From Bemisia tabaci (Eukaryota; Arthropoda; Insecta; Hemiptera; Aleyrodidae): 64,000 bases of DNA. A program made the position numbers and the translations under genes. Below are positions 33,398 to 45,354 of the stretch, piece after piece. The number at the start of each line of letters is the position of its first letter. Positions within the stretch are counted from its first letter, which is position 1. The stretch covers positions 29,646,098 through 29,710,097 of the forward strand of contig NC_092796.1 of assembly GCF_918797505.1 (NCBI RefSeq), read 5' to 3'. Below the pieces are notes generated by a model. The model saw only the letters and a program-made list of their open reading frames with translations, searched no databases and was not told the origin of the DNA.

Positions 33398-33548
33398 GTC
33401 AGTCTCCGGTCCTCGAGGTTTTTTTTAAAAAAAAAGTTCATGGTCCTATATGTTGGGGTTGGTCATCGGGCTGGGTCTTCGGCACTCATAAAAGACGGGG
33501 ACAATTAATGATGTTGCTGATTTGACAAATTAGTAGTAAAAGAGAGTG

Positions 33549-33780
33549 CACTGGGAAAAAAAAAACAGATTGGATCTAGAGTCCAGACTCTTAAAAACAT
33601 CGACAAGAAAAAATACTCTTGATTCAATCGGATTTTTGCTTGGATCAAGAACCAAGCCTCTTAATTTGAGCGGATTTCCTTTTGATTTAAGCTTAAATCT
33701 GATTGAATCAAAAGTACTTTTTCTAGTCAATGTTTTCAAGAATCTGGACTCTAGATTCAATGTGTTTTTTTTTTCCAGTG
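33549..33780. mobile_element. Family A palindromic MITE, 232 bp
   Basis: CACTGGGAAAAAAAAAACAG at the left and TTTTTTTTTTCCAGTG at the right. Symmetric interior with ATTGGATCTAGAGTCCAGAC. It sits only 150 bases inside the first intron of the transporter gene. Confidence 0.93.
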
Positions 33781-33986
33781 TGTCTGACATCTTTAAATAT
33801 GGATTTTACAATTAAAAAATGGTAACTTAACCACCCTTGCGGTTAAAGTAGCTTTCTGTTATTGTGAAATGTAAATTTGAAACATGTCGGACATATATTT
33901 TAACAATTATCTAAGCCTTCTGAGTGCAAAACCTTGAAAGAAACAATTCAGTAAATTAAGCAGCAATCCAATTTTTCCTTGAAGAA

Positions 33987-34066
33987 TTGGCCGTATTTAT
34001 GCTAAAAGGAACTATGTGCATTGGGTTTGCGTGTAACATAGTTCCTTTTAGCATAAATACGTCCAA
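33987..34066. mobile_element. Family E MITE, 80 bp
   Basis: TTGGCCGTATTTATGCTAAA then AGGAACTATG pairs with CATAGTTCCT then TTTAGCATAAATACGTCCAA. It is nearly the same as 5939-6016 in its loop (GCATTGGGTTTGCGTGTAAC). Confidence 0.88.
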
Positions 34067-34092
34067 TTAACATTAAGGAATCCTACAATTCG

Positions 34093-34342
34093 TCGTTTTC
34101 CGAACGAAAGGAACGTAAATCCAATCCAAGTTTGTAAACTTGACTCAAATTATTCGAATTTTTACACGAGTGCGCCTGAGCGATTTTTGTTCGATTTTTT
34201 TCTGCTGTTTGCATGAGATCAAATGATAAACCAGTGACATTTTCAGTTGAAAATGCTTAAGATTCCTCAGATGAAATTGCGATTTGCAAGAGGAAATATG
34301 GCAACTTTGAAATGAAGTTACGTTTTTTCCTGGAGGAAATGA
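34093..34342. mobile_element. Family H MITE, about 250 bp
   Basis: CGTCGTTTTCCGAACGAAAG then GAACGTAA at the left is matched by TTACGTTTTTTCCTGGAGGA then AATGACGA at the right. The interior includes TGACTCAAATTATTCG and GGAAATATGGCAACTTTG as in the other copies. Confidence 0.7.
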
Positions 34343-35300
34343 CGAATTGGCTCGGTATCCAATGGAGGATTTGTAGATGCAAAATTCAGGTGTAATAAGG
34401 CTTCATATTGATCCTGTGTAATTTTTGACGCAAAATCCGAATTTTGGTTTCCCGATAAATCCTTGTGTCATACTGCAAAAAATTGGAAAACCGGTGAAAA
34501 ATTACGTTCTTTTCTTGGTTTTTCCAATTTATCGAAATGATGGCTGGTTCACAGAATTATAGGTGATGAAATTCCAGATGAACATTATATGCATTTCCTT
34601 TTCATAGGTTTTTAAGACCAAAGGACCGTGGGTAACTCAAAATACGCAAAAAAAATTGAAATACTCCACGGTTTCCTCCAGGCTGTCCCTCCCTCTTCAT
34701 GTTAGGTCCCTTCTTACCCTCGAATTTTCCGTGAAAAGGAATTGCCGACCAATCCTAAACATACCCCCCCTCCCCAAAGTACCTGACCTAATTACTAGAG
34801 GACCCTTAATCACAATTTCATACTACATGCGAAGCTTTCGAAACACTTGTTTCTAATTACATAATTAAAAAATTATCCAATAACATCGACTATCAGCTGA
34901 TCAGATAAGTGCATTATGCAACGAAATTAAGTAAATATGATGAGTTAAAGTTTTGGAGAAAACACGTAAAAGCGTAAGACCTTAAAAATGGTGCCATAAA
35001 AATTGGAGTTGTCTCGAGTTTTTTTTTTTTTTTAATGCTTGAGTAGATATCCTGTGATTTAAACGTGCATATTGCAACTTTTATCGTATCGGCTCTCGCA
35101 ATGCTGGTTTCATGTGCGGCAAAAAGAACCGGTAATTATTCTGAGACATTAATTGTTTTAATGGCCGTGCCATTAAAAATATCGGTTCGTGCTCTGTATT
35201 AATTTTCAATTCAATAACACATGTTTACAAGTTGAATTGATTTATGACGGGAAGAAGGAAGCCCTTAATGAGTGATCGGCCGAATGAGTCTAGCAAGACA
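34343..35300. other. Intron, no recognisable feature
   Basis: About 1 kb without exon, repeat family copy or strong inverted repeat. A T run lies at 35020-35033. Confidence 0.45.
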
Positions 35301-35303
35301 ATG

Positions 35304-35562
35304 TATCGATGGCCAAAGTGCGAAACCACGTATCGCTGTTTGTGGCGTTGCAGATTTCCTGTCATATTTGCTTTTTTTTTTTGAAAACTAGCGAGCATAA
35401 TTTCTTGAAAACTTCTTTTATTTACCTTCCTCGTTTGCAGAATATTCTGTAAACATTTCGATCTATAGAGTTCACTTGCTCCTCCTTGAAAAAATAAAAT
35501 AGAAGTGGAAATTCTGAAACACCGCAATGGAGGTAAGTGGTTTTGCACTTTTGCCATCAACG
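35304..35562. mobile_element. Family D' element, about 260 bp
   Basis: ATCGATGGCCAAAGTGCGAA then ACCACGTATC at the left is matched by GGTTTTGCACTTTTGCCATC at the right. CAGATTTCCTGTCATA and TTGAAAAAATAAAATAGAAG occur inside. Related to family D but with TCGATGG instead of TCGACGG ends. Other copies: 43071, 48600, 51694, 60032 and 62295. Confidence 0.8.
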
Positions 35563-35896
35563 AATTGGAAACCCATACTGACAATCTAATGAAGATATTC
35601 GAGAGGGGCAACATTTAAGTTCGGAGGTCAACGCTATTTGCCCCCTAATGGTGGTCGACGATCGAATTGCTTAGCAAAAAGTCCATATAAAATTCGCAAT
35701 GTTGACCGATGCATGTTGGAATGAGAGCTTTACTAGGCGAGCCTCTGCAAATTAGATTGGGATCGCCAAACCAACTTATCAACTCTTTTATGGTCAGTCA
35801 TCTGTAGGCAAATACCAGCGTTAACTTTCGAAAATTACTTTTACACTATTGGAAAGACAGCAGTGCAAGGTTTCTAAAATATACCTATTGTCTGTG

Positions 35897-36287
35897 TAGA
35901 GTACCTATACTAAGAGAGTATGGCCACTGGGCCCCATGGAGAGGCTTAGGACCCAAAAATGGCGGTGCTTTGTTTTGGTTTTTGAGGATGCCAACTTTTG
36001 ACGGTTATCACCAACCGCACTTGCTGCCAACCTTACTACATCTAAGATAATTTTTCTCGAAAATTGCACACGATAAGCCGTAAAAATATGTAAGAAGTCG
36101 CAATAGTGCATTTGGGTAAATTTCTCGTTACGATAAGCAAAGGAAACTACATTTTGAGTCATTTGCATTACATTAACTTATGGCGTCCGCCATTTTTGGG
36201 TCCTAAGGGCTCCATTCAGCCTAAGATGGCTGAGCCAATCAGAGGTGGTAACACCAGTGGTCATACTCTCTTAATATAGGTACTCTA
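35897..36287. mobile_element. 391-bp fold-back element, 7-bp TSD GTCTGTG
   Basis: TAGAGTACCTATACTAAGAG then AGTATGGCCACTGG at the left is matched by CCAGTGGTCATACT then CTCTTAATATAGGTACTCTA at the right. GTCTGTG lies directly outside both ends (35890-35896 and 36288-36294). A second pair inside (GACCCAAAAATGGCGG with CCGCCATTTTTGGGTC) extends the arms. No open frame resembles a transposase. The 7-bp duplication does not point to one superfamily; an eroded 8-bp duplication is possible. Confidence 0.88.
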
Positions 36288-36294
36288 GTCTGTG

Positions 36295-36965
36295 GAGTTG
36301 AGCTTTGATGTGTTTCATAAAACTCGGACGCGTTCTTGTTGCTCCTTTTTCATCTATATATTCTGTTTATTCTCACCAGTAGTTGCACCGATTAAAGTAG
36401 CCATATACGTCTCCTTTTATAATCACCCATTTAATTAATACCCTTCAAATTTAAGTTCCACAAAAAATTATGTTCAACAAGAGAGGTTAGAGCCTTGGCG
36501 GTGTACATGAAAGTACCGATACATAAAAAGAAGCCAGGAAGAGTGGAGCGGTTTGGTGAATAAATAGAGCTGCAAGCACCTCATCGATCGAGCATTAAAA
36601 TAACTGAGCGCATTCTTGCTGATTTTTTAGATCGAGGGATTTGGATCACGGTCAAAAATTCCTATCGAATTACTCTGTTAAACATATAAAAAAGTACTGT
36701 TAAAAAAGTACACTGACTCACGGTGTGTAAAGGGTTTAGCGTGATAATCACCCTCATAGCCCTTGCTCATATTATATTATTTTATTTTTTTGTTTTAAAA
36801 AACGAGTTTTTCTCATCCTCATCATAATTTTATATTTGTAAAGGTAGATAAATATTTCATTACACACACATAAATTAAAGATAATACGATTATGAATTCA
36901 AACAATTTAAGTTTTTCCAAATTTTACGCCGGTCAAGAAACGGTAGACGTGAAAATCTTGCGGAC
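36295..36965. other. Intron, no recognisable feature
   Basis: AT-rich, with nothing I can interpret. Confidence 0.45.
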
Positions 36966-36968
36966 ATA

Positions 36969-37185
36969 CTGCCGTGTCGACAAAAATGCCGTTCGAGCAT
37001 TGCCAAATTTCTTCTGGTAATGTAAGATTTTTTTGGAAATTGTGAATTTTTTTTATTTGAAATGTTCAAAGAATTGTAGTTCCACTTTAAGGCAAGTATC
37101 TGAAAATTTCAAGAAAAATACTAACTTTTCTTCAAAAACTTTTAAATAAACATTTTATTCGGAATGATTCGGCAACTTTTAAAAT
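36969..37185. mobile_element. Family B MITE, degenerate
   Basis: The left end CTGCCGTGTCGACAAAAATG and the internal AAATAAACATTTTATTCGGA identify the family. The right end is lost after about 37185. Confidence 0.65.
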
Positions 37186-37414
37186 CTACAACATGTTTGC
37201 GTGATATGTTTATCACAGGTTTGGGGGCTTAAAATATCTAAAACAGCATTACGATTTTCATTTTTGATGTTCCTCAGCAAAACCTAAGCGATATTTCTCT
37301 CCTCCTACAATATTTCATCGTTCCATGAATCTGATTAAATGTGTCGTGAGCGACAATACCAATTTGAGTGCCATAGAATCTCATGGTATCTGATCTCACG
37401 TTATGCGTTATGTC

Positions 37415-37579
37415 CAGTGGCGTGGCGTGCATGATCGATTATCATATTTCCCCATTTAAACCTATGGTAAAGAATCGATTATTACAGGTGTTCGTTGCGA
37501 ACACCCTGTGTATCGATCTTCTTTCCATAGGTTTAAATGGCATAACAATCGATATATCGCAAAGCACGCCACGCCACTG
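37415..37579. mobile_element. 165-bp hAT MITE, 8-bp TSD GTTATGTC
   Basis: CAGTGGCGTGGCGTGC at the left and GCACGCCACGCCACTG at the right form a perfect 16-bp terminal repeat. GTTATGTC occurs on both sides (37407-37414 and 37580-37587). Inner arms pair CCATTTAAACCTATGG with CCATAGGTTTAAATGG, and the centre is the palindrome-like GGTGTTCGTTGCGAACACC. CAGTGGCG ends and the 8-bp duplication place it with hAT. Related copies at 39342 and 45036. Confidence 0.95.
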
Positions 37580-37587
37580 GTTATGTC

Positions 37588-39341
37588 ACCCATTCGAACA
37601 GTGCTGAACCAGCATCAGTTGACCCCTCACTTTTCTCCAGGGCCTCTGGAGGGTGGCACTCCCTGATGGGTTTTCCTCAATGCAAATTTGAAAATTCAAG
37701 GATCAAGTTTTCTCGGAAAACACGATTCTCTCAACTTCTCGTGACGAGATCGACCCACGCTCTTTGTCGCTCACAATGCAAAACTCGAGGAATGTTGCTT
37801 ACAAAACGAGGGAAGTTTAGGTCCTTTAACGGTTGTTTATGAGAAGATAACAATTTGCGTCGTCTCTCCGTGGAATCTTGTTTTAAACATGAACCGGTAA
37901 ATTTTGGAAAAATCAGTTTTATGGCAATCGATCACTTGGCTCAAATCGATAGAAAAAAATCGGATTTTTCCTTTTTAGACTAACTCTCAGGATTAAGTAG
38001 ACATTTTTCGATCAAAAGGCGCGACAAACTTTCAAATTACTGTTTAGTTTTTATGGAATCAAAAAATGACATTTTCTGATGAGTTTTTTTGTACAAGTTT
38101 TGTGAGACGGACACAGAAGCTGAAAATTGACTTAAAATTACGGACTAATGTCGGAATAAAATTACGTGAATATCGTTCCTAGTGAAATTTTTTTCTTATC
38201 GCAGGCAAATAATGTTAACACGCACTAATTCATTTCATGACGAAAAATATCCATGGAAGTTTAATTTTATTCGTCATTCATGAGTGCATACTTTTTTTTT
38301 ATTAAAAAAAAAAAAAAAAAAAATCCCACGAATATACAATTAATCTTGGATTTTTCCACAATTTTTAATTGTTAAGCAGATATGTGTGAAGTGCAATTCC
38401 ATACTTTTTCCCCATATTCTTTCAATGTGAAGAGTTGGAGGAAGGCATTTTAAAATTAAAGATTCAATAGACGGCAACTACGGAAATAGATCATGATACG
38501 ACGAGATAGATCAAAAATGACAGATCAGATAAGGGGAAATCACTTTTAGACATAGTTGGCTCCTGGATAAATTGTACGTTTTAATCCAAATCTTACAGAT
38601 ACATGCGGCGATATGCTTTTTTTCTCAGTTATTTAAGGGATAGATTCACATTCTTACTCACTTACGTATTTCAAAGAAGAGAGAAACATACTCCTGCAAA
38701 AAAAATCGAAGCAAAACATTCGATGGAACAATATAGGATCCATCAATGATGAAATTTTCAAGAAAAAACCATTATTTAAAAATTTTGCCAAATTTCTCGT
38801 TTCGTATCAAAATAATAGTTTGTGACAAGACTTTTTGTTTCGGGTTGGTTTCACAACATAGCAAAGTTGACCTCGAAACGGGTTTAAAGTGGCGGGAACT
38901 TTCAAAAATCGCCCAGCTAATTCCTTGAATTGAGTTGAGTGGGACAGACCGCCGCTGAATCTCGCGAGATAAATTCGATGACAATTTGACCAAACGACCT
39001 AAGGTCAGGCGGCGGAAACCGAGGTAATTACCGCGGTCGTTATCTCCGTGGCATTGCTCAGGGCCCAAATAAACACGGTCTGTCAAAGACGCATCCACAA
39101 CTTAATCGACATCCATCCTAGAGTTCAAGTAGCCGCTCCTTTAAGTCCGCTACGGACGTGCTTGATCTTATCCGCTCCAGCATCATTCTGTGCTTTTAGA
39201 TTCAGTTAGGCGCACGAGAAAACTCTTGCTATTTCCACCAGTTTTTTTACGATTCAAAATGTCACTGAGTCTCCTCTAAGAGAAGAGGTGTGGATACGAA
39301 GGACATTTTTAAACATTTATCTATAATGTGACCATCAACAG
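37588..39341. other. Intron, no gene seen
   Basis: About 1.75 kb of AT-rich sequence. A T9 followed by A20 tract lies at about 38291-38325. No exon or repeat family copy was recognised. Confidence 0.45.
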
Positions 39342-39405
39342 CAGTGGCGAGGTGTGCTTTGCGATACATCGATGGATCTGCCATTTAAACCTATGGAAAA
39401 AGATC
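39342..39405. mobile_element. Left-half fragment of the CAGTGGCG hAT MITE
   Basis: CAGTGGCGAGGTGTGCTTTG then CGATACATCGATGGATCTGC and CCATTTAAACCTATGG match the left half of 37415-37579 and of 45036-45186. The right half is missing. Confidence 0.7.
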
Positions 39406-39411
39406 GTTAAT

Positions 39412-40350
39412 TAAGATTTTCGTAAAATAGTCATTTGGTTTTAAATTTTGGAGTGCCTAGCTGAAATAATACATTTTTTGCTTCGAACCTACTTTAGTGT
39501 TCACCGTTAAAAAAAAAATACATTGGATCCAGAGTCCAGACTCTTGAAAACATTGACAGGAAAAAGGACGCTTGATCCAATCAGATTTAAGCTTAAATCA
39601 AAAGAAAATCAGCTCAAATTAAGAGGCTTGGTTCTTGATTTAAGCTTAAATCTGATTGAATCAAGAGTATTTTTTCTTGTCGATGTTTTTAAGAGTCTGG
39701 ACTCTAGATCCAATGTGTTTTTTTTTTCCAGTGTTCTTCCCCTTTCATCTTTTATTCCTTTGGGTCAAAGTTTTAGGTAACCAAGCAACTAACTCAATTT
39801 GAAGTGAGGGTTATGTATGGATGTATAGCCTGATATGCATCATCCATAACTCCTATTTTTAGGTGATGCAGCAAAGACTGAGAGATCGTAAATGTGCATT
39901 ATCGGAGGGCGTGTCGTCTGATTCATGCCGTGTGATCTTTGCAAAGCGGCATGACCACCGCATGGCCTGCCACCCACGCCCCTTAGAAATTTTTGTACCA
40001 CTCTATGAGAGTGAGAAAAGTAGAACTGATATTTAAATTACGTATGAATATACTACCTTCAATAAATTATAAAATTATTCGACATAATATCATAAATATT
40101 TTTCCACAAGGCCGAATTTACCATAAAGACGGACAAAGCGGGTCAAATGGCCCGAACCAAGCAACGCCGGCAAAACACCTAAAATTGCGTTTTAGAAACC
40201 GAAAAATTTCAAAGTCCATCGAAAGAATGAGTAAACTTACCGCTTAGCCCCCATCTCAAGGGAGATGAACTTCAAGGCGTCCGCACCTTATACTTTTCAG
40301 CCAGGCACTCCAAAATTAAAAACCAAGTGGCCGTTTTAAAAAAAACTTAA
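39412..40350. repeat. Long-spaced inverted repeat enclosing a family A copy
   Basis: GGTTTTAAATTTTGGAGTGC then CTAGCTGAAA at about 39438-39467 is complementary to TTTCAGCCAGGCACTCC then AAAATTAAAAACC at about 40297-40327. The two arms are about 850 bases apart and frame both a family A element and unrelated sequence. This may be one old element expanded by insertions. Confidence 0.55.
39502..39733. mobile_element. Family A palindromic MITE
   Basis: CATTGGATCCAGAGTCCAGA near the left and GTCTGGACTCTAGATCCAAT then TTTTTTTTTCCAGTG at the right. The left tip is mutated (CACCGTTAAAA). Confidence 0.9.
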
Positions 40351-40536
40351 TTCATTGGATCAGAAGGCCGCATTTGATATCGCATCCACCCACGTTCTGT
40401 CTAGAAATACCGGCAAGCAGAAAAAAATTACATAATTGGAAATGCCCATATCATCAAAAAATTGGGATAGTAGTACAATTTTAGGGGATGACTCCCAAAA
40501 CTTTTTTCCGTGTATGACATCATCTAGCATGAACTC

Positions 40537-40706
40537 TCGGGATAGCGTGGGATATCCCCTCCATTTTGGCCTCAACTTGAGAGCTTTTTTTAAGCTTGGG
40601 AGTTGATTTCAGAGAAAACCAGCGGCATCATCGTGTTTCTCGCGGACTTTTACATAAAAATCAGTAGTCAAATCGTAAATTCCTCACATATGCAACATCT
40701 CCATTC
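40537..40706. mobile_element. Half copy of the 510-bp fold-back element J
   Basis: GGATAGCGTGGGATATCCCC, CCATTTTGGCCTCAACTTGA, GGGAGTTGATTTCAGAGAAA and CACATATGCAACATCTCCAT follow the right arm of 7791-8300 in order. The left arm is absent, so this copy cannot fold back on itself. Confidence 0.85.
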
Positions 40707-42597
40707 TTCGCGTGACTCTCCCCGCCCAATTAGAGTGAGGATATTTCTATGAGCATAGTGTGTCGAGGATAATTAATATGAAATAAAACAAATTGAAATG
40801 CATGCAAGGACCCAAGAAGCCGAGTCCACGATCAAGATCAAGGTTGAAACCACAATCGCGGCCGTTCCCCGGGACTCGCGATAGATACATTCATTAATGT
40901 TTTCATTCCTACGTGGATATACATACATTAATATCTCTTACAACCGTAGTATTTTTTATAGGAGCTGATGGATTGGGAGAGCTATCTCGTATCCGTGTTT
41001 CTTTCTCGGTGGATCCGCGGAGATTGTGTTCGCTGTCCACGCTGTGATCAATCACGCTCGTCTATGACAGGATTGGTCTTTATTTCGTTCCCCAGGGGCA
41101 TCCAACGTCTTGTGCTCGGCAAAAACTCGATCGTTTAACAGTTTTTCCGTGTCACTCCTCATTTCAGCGATGTGTTGAACATCTCGCATGAACTTTTAAT
41201 TATCCTTAATTTCGACGTCGGCCGACAAGTCGTGATATCGCACGTGACGGCAAGTTCATTAAACTACCGCTTCAACCTTTTCTGTTGGCGTTATGGGTAT
41301 ATTTGAATACCCGGTAGCTTTATTTTTCATTATCAGTATTGTTGATGCTTGTTCACTTATTTCAAGATTGAATCTCCATCTCACATCGGTGAAGCACTGC
41401 TATCGTGTGTGACGGTTCAGAAAATGCATTATTTTCTTCACAATAAATGACGCATATATTTCTTCAAGATCACCTTTTTTACGATTCAGCAACGCATATT
41501 TTCTCCTTATACTTTAAAAATGATTTTCAATTTCGTGGTAGTGTCGCAACTCAAGTTGGGTTAGCACCGGAGCATTTGGGCCAGTAGCCTAATTTATTGG
41601 GGCACAACCACAATTGATTGGAAACACCCATATCACCCAACAACCCCCATTCTCTTTTTTCCAAGTACGCCGTGTTCTTCTATGATTGATATCTTAATGT
41701 TAGACGTAGAGATTTGTCGTTTGAACAGATTTTAATGCTTTTTTGCCAATCTATAAGCTTATCACATCAATACACAATTCTGTAACCAGCACAACTAGCC
41801 CATCGTGCTCTCAGAGCTCAGACATCGGTATTAAAGACATAATTTGCAAAAGCTTTTTTCAGTGTGTTTTCCCACGAATATCCGTGTGAAAAAATAGTCA
41901 ATTACGTCAAAATTCATTCGTATATTTGATTAATACCATTAGCTTCGTGTCTACAAGAGTCGAATTTTAGTTAATTCGATTTGCTGTTTTGCTCTGATGA
42001 GCCGCAAGGACACCGATGAACGCCCAGATGGACGTCCAGACGAACAATAGAGCGCAGGCGCGCTACCACGCTTGTTTGGGTTGTCTTATCCCGGCAGCTG
42101 TCAAATCAATATAAAAATTTATCCTCTTAAAATCGTAGTCTCTGCATAAAGTAAAAAGCAAATGCACAAGCTGGCATCATTGTTGCATCCTCGCTCGTGG
42201 TGGATGCTATTCTTCCTCCTCGAATGGGCGAAAAAAGTGCATATCATCACGCTTTGTTACTTTTCACGTCTCGCGATCGATTTGTTCTCATATTTTTTTG
42301 TATCTTCTTCAGCAGAATCGGTAGATTTGCTGATAATTGGATGCAGGAATGGAAAACATAAGACAATGCATCCGGTCCGGAACAGCGCTTTATTCCTTCC
42401 AGTTCGATTTTGAGAGAGACGCGCGCGTGTTGGGGAGATGAGAAAATTCGGGACTGTTGCGAGTCCTTGGTCAAGGTTAATGATCATTTTTTTTTTGTCT
42501 CGGATTTTCTAGGTCAGTTCCCTCTGATGATGTAAACAAAAATAACGCTAGTTCCCACCCACTGTGAAACTGAATCCTCCGTTCCATTCAGTTTCTC
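40707..42597. other. Intron, no recognisable feature
   Basis: About 1.9 kb with no exon, inverted repeat or family copy that I can support. Confidence 0.45.
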
Positions 42598-43043
42598 TTA
42601 AGGTGATTCGATGGACGCCATTTTTTGTGTCAGAGCGACGTGCGATGTATCGCATCAATTCGTTCCATAATTTCAGCTACTTGTCATTTTTTTCGAATTT
42701 TGAGATCGCACCTCTGCTGTCATGAGACTGAAAAATTCATGTATCAAATTGACAAAGAAATTCAACGTAATGTAGGCGCAGTTTTTAAGAGAGAAAACAT
42801 CGCATTAGATACTGATATCGAAACTGCACTCGAATGCGATATTTTTCCTCTGAAAAAACCCTGCCTTTATTTCGTTGAATTTCTTTGTCAAATTTGGTAC
42901 ATAAATTCTTTAGTCTCATGACAACAGAAGTGCGATCTCAAATTTCGAAAAAAAAGGCAAGTAGCTGAAATTATGGAACGAATTGATGCGATGTATCGCA
43001 CGTCCCTCTGACACAAAATATGGCGTCCATCGAATCACCTTAA
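42598..43043. mobile_element. 438-bp fold-back element flanked by TTAA
   Basis: GGTGATTCGATGGACGCCAT follows TTAA at 42598-42601. The reverse complement ATGGCGTCCATCGAATCACC precedes TTAA at 43040-43043. Pairing is nearly continuous: GCGATGTATCGCATCAATTC with GAATTGATGCGATGTATCGC, and GTCATGAGACT with AGTCTCATGAC. The centre is near 42820. A TTAA target is the hallmark of piggyBac-type transposition, but the usual CCC tip is absent, so that assignment is tentative. Confidence 0.88.
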
Positions 43044-43070
43044 CGCCCAGTTTTTCGGGGATTTCTTTAA

Positions 43071-43235
43071 TATCGATGACCAAAGTGCGAAACCGCACGT
43101 ACCTCAACGTTGCAGACTTCCCGTCATACTTTATTTTTCTATCAACTCGTAAATCGACGTATTTTCTGGAAAACTTTCTTGTGTTTACTTCTATACTGGC
43201 AGAATATTTTGGACAGGAGGTAATACATTACCACA
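43071..43235. mobile_element. Family D' element, left part
   Basis: ATCGATGACCAAAGTGCGAA then ACCGCACGTACCTC, CAGACTTCCCGTCATACTTT and GGCAGAATATTTTGGAC match the family. The right end is missing. Confidence 0.65.
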
Positions 43236-43390
43236 GGAGGCCGACGAGTTTTTAGTCGTGTCCCATAGAAAGTCCTTTTTCTCTGACTTTATTTCGACAA
43301 ATATCGTATTTTGTACCCCACTGTTGTCAGATAGGATAAATTATACAGATTACTCTACAGTGACAAACTCAAATTGAAAGTGTATTTAAA

Positions 43391-43520
43391 TTGTACGTAT
43401 TTCTGCCAAACGGAACTATGTGCATTATGACGTGAACCATGTTATGCATACGTATTCTTGTGGGTCTCGGAGCTCATGTCTCAATGCACTTATAGTTCCG
43501 TTCGGCAGAAATACGTCCAA
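43391..43520. mobile_element. Family E MITE, 130 bp
   Basis: TTGTACGTATTTCTGCCAAA then CGGAACTATGTGCATT pairs with AATGCACTTATAGTTCCG then TTCGGCAGAAATACGTCCAA. Like 13762-13886 it has a longer loop with GGTCTCGGAGCTCATG. Confidence 0.88.
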
Positions 43521-43947
43521 TTAGAGTAGCTGTGCTCAAGGCACATGCGGCAACTAATTATTCCAATGGGTTCTGTTTGAGTGAGAGTTGGAGGATGTAG
43601 GTCAGTAGGAATAAGAGGAATTTCGGCTTCTCAGGGTGGAAAAACGAGCCGCATTATAAGTATCCAGTTCCGCGGCGCTTACGCGGAAATCCCTGAAGCC
43701 ACAGTGATGCAACATTTGCAGCAAGAGATTTCCCGTGCAGCGTGAAGTTGGGGGAACTGCGTTTCGGTTGGCGACCTCGTGCGACTTGTATGGGTTGATG
43801 AACGCTCAACTCGCGTGAGGAAGTAGGCCTACAAGGTGGTCTGAAATAAGTCTTTACAATTGAAACAAAGAATGAACTGGGATTGTGTTTTGACTGAAAC
43901 CATTTGAACATCAACAGTAAATTTGGAACTGTCTGTAAATAACCACA

Positions 43948-44060
43948 CGGAGAAAAAAACTTCGTGCATGGGACCCAAAGTTGAGGTCATATGGATCTCT
44001 GAAGTTTTCTGATCACGCATCCGAAAACTTGAGGTCCAGCTGCCGAAATCTGATCATTCA
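43948..44060. mobile_element. Left-half fragment of family F fold-back
   Basis: CACGGAGAAAAAAACTTCGT then GCATGGGACCCAAAG and GGTCATATGGATCTCTGAAG match 24473-24560. The rest of the palindrome is absent. Confidence 0.8.
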
Positions 44061-45035
44061 CAAAGTCGGGGATACCCTCAAGCTACGAACCTACGGACAA
44101 ATCGTATGAACTTGCAAAAATGCAGGAAACCGCGAAACTCATGAAAAATTAACTTGAGGAAAGCTTGGCCTCCAGGCCGTGCGTCTCAATAAGAGGTCAC
44201 CCATGTTACGTGACTATGAGCTCATTGCCGCGGTAAATTACTTCTTGTGACCTGTGCTCGGTATGGAGGACTCGTGTCCCTCCTTCCCAAAAAAAATAAA
44301 GCTGACACCACACTACTATTTTGCATTTACAAAATTTACCTTGCATCACATTACTTTGCATTTACTTTGTATTGCTTGCTTGTCAATGCAAGACTTGTGT
44401 ACCAATGTTGCTCAGGAAATCAGTAATGGTGTATAATTTCAACTATATACTTGGCTGAATTTTGCGCTAGCCAGAGTTATGGCAGCGTCAACCAGAAATG
44501 TACTTGAATCGACCACAGTTCTGGCTGGCGCCAATATGAGCCCAGAATTTACTTTAAATTATCATACTTTTTGTTTCATGTACCTGACTTCGTCACATAT
44601 ATCGTTATGGAGACGGGCTGAAAGTGGGAAAGGAAGAGAAATTGAACTTTTATACTGAAAGATTAACACAGGCGACACCGAACCGACACAAAGGAGGAAT
44701 ATATCCTCGTTGCTCAGTATAATTAGATATAATATATAGGGCAGTGTAACGTGTTAGCGGCGAGTTAAAAGGATAAAGTTCCTTAAAAAGTGCGTTGGAT
44801 GATCGACGTAAATACGCAAAGCCAGCTCTACTAATGTTACGTCCACTCTCCAAGTAGGTTACTCTTGTTCCCACTGCCAAAAAGTCTCCAATTTCACGAT
44901 CACACTGTAACGGACTCCCCTGACAAACCAACGCCAGATTAAAGTCCGTTGACCGGAGAGTGGAGAATTGGAACCCAGAAGCAACAAGTTTTACTCACAC
45001 GAGAAATACACACGAAGAAAACCTTCAATGAGATA
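44061..45035. other. Intron, no recognisable feature
   Basis: No supportable exon or repeat. A short TATA-rich string (ATTAGATATAATATATAGGG) occurs near 44721. Confidence 0.45.
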
Positions 45036-45186
45036 CAATGGTGTGGCGTGCTTTGCGATATATCGATTGATCTGCCATAAACCTGTACAAAAGGATCGAT
45101 ACACAGGGTGGTCGCAAAGAACTCCTTAATGATCGATTCTTTACCACAGATTCATATAGAAAAATATTACAAATCGATCGCCACTG
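45036..45186. mobile_element. CAGTGGCG hAT MITE, diverged copy
   Basis: CAATGGTGTGGCGTGCTTTG then CGATATATCGATTG at the left and AAATCGATCGCCACTG at the right, with ACACAGGGTGGTCGCAAAG in the centre. Related to 37415-37579 but with an eroded left tip. Confidence 0.75.
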
Positions 45187-45354
45187 ATGGGGTGCTTGCA
45201 ACGTTTAAGAAAAGTCAAATACCTTGCGCCTTCCTGAAAACTGGGTCACACCAACAGTGTCCTTCTCACATGCAGTGAGTTTGTGAAGATTGGAGGTAAC
45301 CTTTTCAACTCCTTGCTTTTAAGGGTCTTTTATCAAACTTAGTCTCATTTTCTG

